Shown here piece after piece: positions 5,926-11,151 of a stretch of 11,151 nucleotides of DNA. The translations under genes and the position numbers were made by a program. This DNA comes from Patescibacteria group bacterium (lineage in GTDB: Bacteria > Patescibacteria > Microgenomatia > Daviesbacterales > UBA10151). The stretch's first letter is position 1; each line of letters starts with the position of its first letter. The DNA lies in assembly GCA_023380995.1 (NCBI GenBank), contig JAMCTD010000121.1, forward strand, positions 1 to 11,151. The letters are read 5' to 3'. The notes below the pieces were generated by a model. That model was given only the letters and a program-made list of their open reading frames with translations. It had not been told where the DNA came from and made no database searches.

Positions 5926-8900
5926 ATGCGATTACAACTTAAATATATAAAAATATTATTTATCCTACTAGTTTTAGGGCTGGTATCTAATTTTTGGCTG
6001 GGAAGGGATTTAGCTAAAGCCCAAACTGCAGGGGATTTGGCTTATGGTAAGCCAGTAGTATCAGTATCATCTACAGCTGTAGGCTCCAGTCCTGCCAATG
6101 CCGTGGATGGGAACTCTGCTACCTATTGGACTTCAGCAGCTGGGGGAAACCAATGGATAGCTGTAGACTTAGGGGCCAATTATTTGGTGGGTAATGTGGT
6201 AGTAAATTGGGGTTCGGCTTCTGCTACTAACTATGATATTGAGCTATCTTCTGATGGGATAGGATATGCTCCTGTTTGGTCAGGAGCCTCCGGTAATTTT
6301 AATAGCGCTATTGGCAGAAGCGGCAGGTATGTCAGGATCCATCCTAATGCAGGTACTGATCCCAACCAATACCAACTGGCTACTTTAGAAGTATATGAAT
6401 CGCCTCAAGCCACTCCCGCACCTACTCCAACTTCTACTCCTACACCTACTCCAACCTTAACACCTACTGCAACTCCAGCTCCAACTTCTACTCCGGTTGG
6501 TACACCTTCGCCCAGTACTACTTCTGCTCCCAAGGTATCTTTTGTGATCAATAACAGCAATATTGATGCTTCAGTGATTCCTCAAGCTAATTTAGATGCA
6601 GCCAGAATCCTGGATGTTTTGTTTAACCATCAGTCTACCGGCTTTAATATGCTTGCGGGTATTGATGATTTGGCTACTCAAAACCCTGCCAGGTATTCTG
6701 TTGTGAGGATTAGTAATCCGGCAAATACCTGGTATGACACAAATTCAGGTATAGGGGATTTTACTGCAGGCAATAATTTAGATCCTCAATCTAAAGTTAC
6801 CGGTTTTGTAAATCTACTTAGCACTTATGGTAGTCATCTTCAGGTAGCTTTTATGAAGTTTTGTTGGGTTGATTTTTGGCCAAATACTGCCTTTACCGGC
6901 CAACAGATTTGGGATATGTACCGTCCGGCAATGGAGAATTTAATTGCCACTTATCCGAACGTCACCTTTGTTTGGATGGCTGCTCCTTTGCAGTCAAGCC
7001 CCACTAATAATCGGGAACACGCAGCATTTAATGATTTACTTAGGCAATACATAGCAGCCAATGGGGGAATATTATTTGATATGGCTGATATTGAAGCTCA
7101 TGATCCTGCAGGTAACGCTATTGTTGATAGCAGTGGTTATCCGGCTTTATATTCAGGCTACACTACTGATGGTGGGCATTTGGATGCTGCCGGTAATGTG
7201 GGCAGAGACAGGGTAGCTTCTGCCTGGTGGCAATTGATGGCAAGAATTTCGGGCTGGTCAGGTACCACATCTACGCCTGCTCCAACTCCAACCCCAACTC
7301 CTACCCCAACCCCAACTCCAGCCCCTTGTACCTTTGTTGCAAATACTGCCTTGTGGAATACTACTTCTGTATCCGGTAATGCTCCTGTGACATTATCTGT
7401 GACAGGTGCTAATTCTTCCTGTGTTGGTCAAACAGTTAACTTTAATATCAAAAGAAGTGTCTATATGGGTACAGATGCAGATGTAGTATCAGGCACTGCT
7501 GTTTTTGATAGTAATTTACATGCCGTAGCTGCCTGGACTACCTCTACCTGGTTTGATGTTTGTACGGTAGACCTACTTTGTAGCAGTAGTAATCCCCAAT
7601 ATCACTTTGATGCTGTTTTAGGTACTTCTTCCCAAAGATCTAATGATTTAACTGTCACTGCTCCTCCTTCCGGTGGCGCAACTACACTTCCAGCAGATAC
7701 TGATTGGTATACAGTGGGGGGTAATTACCAAAGAACATCCTGGGTAAATAGTACAGCTCAAAACCAAACAGAGGTAAGGGGAGCTTTGAATGTGGAATGG
7801 TATCAACCCATTGAACCTTACATCCCATACAAAATCCAACCAATACTTACCAACAACACAGCATATATCTCCACATCTAAAGGATTATATGCTTTTGACC
7901 TAACCTCTACCTCTACCACTACTAAAGTTAAATGGGTCTATCCTACAGAACTACCACTTGGTAACTCTCCTACAGTTGTTACAGTAAATAATATATTGAC
8001 TGCTTATGTAGGGGGTTATGATAGAAAAATCCATGCCATTGATGCCAACACTGGTCAAGCAATAAATGGTTATACTCCCTATGAAGCAGAAGCAGGCTTT
8101 GAGACAAATCCTTTAGTCATTAACAACACCATTTATGCAGGAAACAGGGATGGTTACTTCTATGCTTTAGATGCTGTGACAGGAAGCTTAAAGTGGAGAT
8201 ACAAAACAGATGGACCCATCCTTTTCTCCCCAGCTTACAAAAACAATGTACTATATTTTGCCTCAAATGACAGTTATGCCTACTCATTAAATGCCAATCC
8301 TACTGATCCTAATAATCCAGCTACTATCTTAAGATGGAAATCACAGAAGTTACCAGGCCAAGGTTTCCACTCATATTGGCCTGTTATTTATACTGATAAA
8401 TCCCAAACTCCTGCTAAAGATTATGTAGTGTTTGGTGGGTCTCATAACTATAGATTTTCTGATACAACCTTAAATTACCGTGAGGAACAACAGTTCTTCC
8501 CAGAGTGCTATCCTGCCATTACAGTAAATTGTGTTGCAGGAAATCTTATTGGCCCTGCCAGTACAGCTCTGCAAGGCGATACTTATTGGACGCCTGGTAC
8601 TTTTCTAATCGACGTTAGTAAAACTACAAGCTACTACGAGAATTCTCCTTTCCGCAGGACTGACTTTATTCTTGATAGCACAAATGGTCAGGAATATACC
8701 TTTGATTCGGATAACAACGGAAGGATGGAATATGCTCCTTTTACCTGGACAAATGAAACCAGCAGCGGAAATAGATACCCGGCAGTTGTGGGAGTAGATG
8801 GAATTTTATATCACACCACCATGTATACTTCTATGCTTGATCCAATATTGCGCGGTGGTTTGGTGGGGTGGAAGTTTGGCACGCATTTTGTCAGCAGAGT

Positions 8901-9528
8901 TGACCCAAGAGATATTGCTGAAGCTAATGATGAACCACTGAGTTTTGCCTCTGGAGGAAAGTTGGTTTATTGGGCGCTGTGGGGAGACAACAGATCCGGA
9001 GCTTATGATATTACAATTCCTTATGGGCAATCCAACAGGGGTTGGACCTATTTTGATTATAGTCTTTCAAACATAGCACCTGGTTATGATAATGGTGCAT
9101 ATTATGATAATGTTGGCAATTTTGGCGAATTTGGCAGCAATAACGGCGTCTATGGCAAAATAGGTACTACTCAAAGTCCACCAATCCCTTATAAAGGCAA
9201 AGTTTATATGCTAAAGGGTAATACTTTGATTACCTTTAATCCTGCAAACACAACACCAGTCAGATTGCCCCAAGCTGCTACAGTATCTGTAAATAATGCT
9301 CCAACGCCGTTATCATCTGCTGCGCTGCAGTTGAGACTGGAAACAGAAGTGCAAAAGATGTTAACAGCAGGACACTTGCGGCCTGGTTATTTCCATTCCA
9401 GTGTGTATGACCAATATGGTGTAGGGTATTACGGAGATACCAGGGAGTTTGGTGAAATATTTGATTACTTCCAAAATCCTTCTGAAACAGTAGTTACTTT
9501 AATTCAAGCATTACCTTTTAGCATATAA
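5926..9528 (+). CDS. Giant exported protein: discoidin, SGNH hydrolase, Ig-like and PQQ-type propeller domains; ends at a probable premature stop
   Basis: The 1200-residue product begins with a signal peptide (core 10-25, cleavage likely after AKA at 32). Domains in order: F5/8 type C (discoidin, CBM32-like) at about 36-157; Pro-Thr linker at 160-200; an SGNH/GDSL-like hydrolase at about 205-447, with HQSTG at 235-239 (Ser237 as likely nucleophile) and DGGH at 415-418 (catalytic Asp/His); a second Pro-Thr linker (448-467); an Ig-like module with Cys468 and Cys499; and from about 596 a beta-propeller with PQQ-like blades (GLYAFDL, KIHAIDANTG, GYFYALDAVTGSLKW). A D-S-D-N-N-G calcium-loop-like stretch lies at 927-932. 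From about 1135 the sequence becomes helical and stops at TAA, although the frame continues coding downstream. The protein probably binds and deacylates polysaccharide outside the cell (inference). The start has only an AGGA 12 bases upstream, lying in the palindromic element. Confidence 0.8.
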   Translation: MRLQLKYIKILFILLVLGLVSNFWLGRDLAKAQTAGDLAYGKPVVSVSSTAVGSSPANAVDGNSATYWTSAAGGNQWIAVDLGANYLVGNVVVNWGSASATNYDIELSSDGIGYAPVWSGASGNFNSAIGRSGRYVRIHPNAGTDPNQYQLATLEVYESPQATPAPTPTSTPTPTPTLTPTATPAPTSTPVGTPSPSTTSAPKVSFVINNSNIDASVIPQANLDAARILDVLFNHQSTGFNMLAGIDDLATQNPARYSVVRISNPANTWYDTNSGIGDFTAGNNLDPQSKVTGFVNLLSTYGSHLQVAFMKFCWVDFWPNTAFTGQQIWDMYRPAMENLIATYPNVTFVWMAAPLQSSPTNNREHAAFNDLLRQYIAANGGILFDMADIEAHDPAGNAIVDSSGYPALYSGYTTDGGHLDAAGNVGRDRVASAWWQLMARISGWSGTTSTPAPTPTPTPTPTPTPAPCTFVANTALWNTTSVSGNAPVTLSVTGANSSCVGQTVNFNIKRSVYMGTDADVVSGTAVFDSNLHAVAAWTTSTWFDVCTVDLLCSSSNPQYHFDAVLGTSSQRSNDLTVTAPPSGGATTLPADTDWYTVGGNYQRTSWVNSTAQNQTEVRGALNVEWYQPIEPYIPYKIQPILTNNTAYISTSKGLYAFDLTSTSTTTKVKWVYPTELPLGNSPTVVTVNNILTAYVGGYDRKIHAIDANTGQAINGYTPYEAEAGFETNPLVINNTIYAGNRDGYFYALDAVTGSLKWRYKTDGPILFSPAYKNNVLYFASNDSYAYSLNANPTDPNNPATILRWKSQKLPGQGFHSYWPVIYTDKSQTPAKDYVVFGGSHNYRFSDTTLNYREEQQFFPECYPAITVNCVAGNLIGPASTALQGDTYWTPGTFLIDVSKTTSYYENSPFRRTDFILDSTNGQEYTFDSDNNGRMEYAPFTWTNETSSGNRYPAVVGVDGILYHTTMYTSMLDPILRGGLVGWKFGTHFVSRVDPRDIAEANDEPLSFASGGKLVYWALWGDNRSGAYDITIPYGQSNRGWTYFDYSLSNIAPGYDNGAYYDNVGNFGEFGSNNGVYGKIGTTQSPPIPYKGKVYMLKGNTLITFNPANTTPVRLPQAATVSVNNAPTPLSSAALQLRLETEVQKMLTAGHLRPGYFHSSVYDQYGVGYYGDTREFGEIFDYFQNPSETVVTLIQALPFSI
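6406..6531 (+). repeat. Pro-Thr linker microsatellite 1
   Basis: This is a run of CCAACT, CCTACT and CACCTACT-type hexamers encoding alternating Pro and Thr (with some Ala and Ser) between the discoidin and SGNH domains. Such linkers keep domains apart and are common in secreted multidomain proteins. Confidence 0.7.
7270..7326 (+). repeat. Pro-Thr linker microsatellite 2
   Basis: This is the most regular of the linkers: nearly perfect tandem CCAACT/CCAACC/CCTACC hexamers between the SGNH domain and the Cys-paired Ig-like module. Its near-identity at DNA level makes length variation by slippage plausible. Confidence 0.75.
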
Positions 9529-11151
9529 ACTTTTCAAACTCAAGTAAGAACTTACCTGCAGAGCAATTATGGTCCAGGGTCAACTTATGATTTTACCAAT
9601 ATTGTCCATATTGGTTGGAACAGTGGGGCAGCCAGGGAAGTATTTGATATTCCTCAAGATATCTTGTCTAAATACACCTCATTTGCTGCCAGAACTACGC
9701 CCCGGTGTAGCGCTGCTGCTTGTGGTTGGGCATCTTACCCACCATATTCTTTCTATGCTGCCTGGAAATATGCCCAAACATTTGGTGCTGCTGCCTCAAT
9801 TTTCAATGCAATTAGTGCTAAATTGGAAACTCCGCCAACTGATAGTTTCCTTTTGAGCAAACCATATGTATTAAACCAATATATAGCTGGTTACTTGGGT
9901 TATCTTCAACTCCAGCAACTGGTTACTGGTACTCAGGATTCAGCAATTCAAGCCACCTATAATCATTTGTTAGGTTTAAGGACTAATAACTTCTCTAAAG
10001 ATAGTCCTTTCTGGGGTATTGGAGGATTAGTTATGAGTCCTAACTTGGCTTATGGCGCTAACCTAAATATTGCCAGAAACTTCATGTACATGACACCAGA
10101 GCTTGGAGAAAGCTTAAATTCCATAGCTACCGCTTCAGCAAAAGTTAAAGAGGCTGTAGATGAATATAATTATGTGGCTCCATATTGGTTTGTGTCTAAG
10201 TTTGATCAAACTGTAGGGGAAGGAACACTACAGCAATTATATAATCCTTCTGCATTATTCCAAGCCAAGGCATATATACTAAAAGAACCTCAATCAGAGC
10301 TTGTTAAATATATAGATGAACCAGCCTTTGCCAGGGGAGATCTATTCTATATCCAAAACCTCACAGCAGCCCTTGCTGCTCCTGCTACATATACTGGTCC
10401 ATGTACTTTATCCTCCCTTTCTTGGGGAAGCACTACTGCTATCACAGGTGATCCTGTATCTTTGACAGCCAGATCATCAGGTGATTGTTCTACTACTTCT
10501 GTTAGATTTGAGGTCAGAAGAAATGGAACTTGGGGGATTGATGATATTGCTGCCAATATCCAACCAAATAACTCTCAACCAGTTTCTTTCAATAGTTCAG
10601 ATATTGCTTCAACCTCCTGGTTAGCTGAGAATAATCCCTTAATCCCAGGTACACAGGCTGAGTATTACTTCAGAGTCTCTTTGGATAATGGAACAACTTG
10701 GAATGATAATACTTTAAGACCCACACTTTTAGCTGTCTCTGATGCAGTAGTACCTACTCCCACACCCACTCCAACACCCGGAGCATCAACTACACCTACC
10801 CCAACACCTACCCCAGGTGGACCAACTTTAGATTATGCAGTCAATAATGATCTTGATAATGGACGTTGGTTTAATGGCTCTCAGTTCTTTGGTACACCAG
10901 TATCTACATTATTCCACCAGGATAATACTTACACTGATGGTAGTGGGTTTTTCCGCTTTACCGGTGTTCAAATTCCTACAGGAGCAACTATTACAGGAGC
11001 ATATTTACGCCTTTATGGTATGGGAAGTGGTAGTCAGGTTAACTCTATTATTAGATTAGTTAAACAGGATAATCCTACTTCACCTACTAGTTATGCTGAT
11101 GTTATTGGACGTCCTAGGACAACAGCTCAAACAGCAATGAACTTTTCTGAT
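9529..11151 (+). pseudogene. In-frame continuation of the giant surface protein beyond the internal TAA, running off the window
   Basis: Reading on in the same frame after the TAA at 9526-9528 gives 541 sense codons with no stop to the window edge. The first residues (TFQTQVRTYLQSNYGPG) complete a helix-loop pattern begun before the stop, so this was one domain. Contents in order: a mostly helical region (9529-10380, ending in YIDEPAFARGDLFYIQNL) of unknown function, perhaps an alpha-helical toroid; a second Cys-paired Ig-like module (10402-10740, Cys codons at 10402 and 10486); a Pro-Thr linker; and a beta-sandwich domain (from about 10830) with IPTGATITGAYLRLY and GRPRTTAQ, as in jelly-roll modules found at the ends of bacterial surface proteins. 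There is no signal peptide or ribosome-binding site after the stop, so it is unlikely to be a separate gene. It could be a nonsense mutation, a population variant or a sequencing/assembly error. Confidence 0.75.
10756..10818 (+). repeat. Pro-Thr linker microsatellite 3
   Basis: CCTACTCCCACACCC-type and CCTACCCCAACA-type hexamers encode a Pro-Thr linker between the second Ig-like module and the terminal beta-sandwich domain. It is the same kind of repeat as those at 6406 and 7270, in the downstream part of the same frame. Confidence 0.7.

Noticed and set aside
7270..7326. CRISPR-like short tandem repeats
   Set aside because: There are no unique spacers; the hexamers are in frame and encode a Pro-Thr linker.
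8704..8721. D-S-D-N-N-G stretch as a dockerin
   Set aside because: A dockerin needs two such calcium loops each followed by a helix; only one is present and it lies inside the propeller region.
9569..9856. A 95-codon open frame right after the internal TAA, in another frame
   Set aside because: It overlaps the continuing frame of the giant protein, which has clear domain similarity; the 95-codon frame has no recognisable content and starts without a ribosome-binding site.

Overview
The window is an AT-rich stretch of bacterial chromosome, probably from a metagenome. It most resembles the Candidate Phyla Radiation (Patescibacteria), perhaps Microgenomates. I infer this from long Pro-Thr linkers in surface proteins, a cohesin-type membrane protein, weak or absent Shine-Dalgarno sequences and very short gaps between genes. 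I cannot prove it; Chloroflexota carry similar protein families. All gene ends fit the standard bacterial code (TAA and TGA stops, ordinary Gly and Trp codons).

Layout. Positions 1-869 hold the 3' two-thirds of radA (DNA repair ATPase). Four bases later and facing it, 874-2526 on the minus strand encodes a six-helix membrane PAS protein with a badly degenerate histidine-kinase core. A 134-base divergent intergenic region follows, with a candidate promoter for each side and an inverted repeat. From 2661 to the window end all genes run on the plus strand and encode a cell-surface locus: a secreted, C-terminally membrane-anchored cohesin/FN3 protein (2661-3947); a membrane-anchored clan-A-like glycoside hydrolase with a nested jelly-roll module (3970-5769); and a giant multidomain exported protein starting at 5926 that carries a discoidin domain, an SGNH hydrolase domain, Cys-paired Ig-like modules, a PQQ-type beta-propeller, a helical region and a terminal beta-sandwich domain. 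The giant gene runs off the right edge.

Two things stand out. First, the giant reading frame is broken by one in-frame TAA at 9526-9528, yet the same frame stays open and obviously coding for the remaining 1.6 kb. Second, the gap just before it (5851-5918) holds two inverted copies of a 30-base palindromic unit. Every difference between the copies is a compensated base-pair change within each copy's own hairpin, and the element ends 7 bases before the start codon.

Working together (inference): the cohesin protein may be a surface docking or adhesion protein, while the two enzyme-like proteins may bind, deacylate or cleave exogenous or envelope polysaccharide. The kinase-like protein across the divergent promoter region could sense the envelope, but its catalytic motifs argue against ordinary kinase activity.
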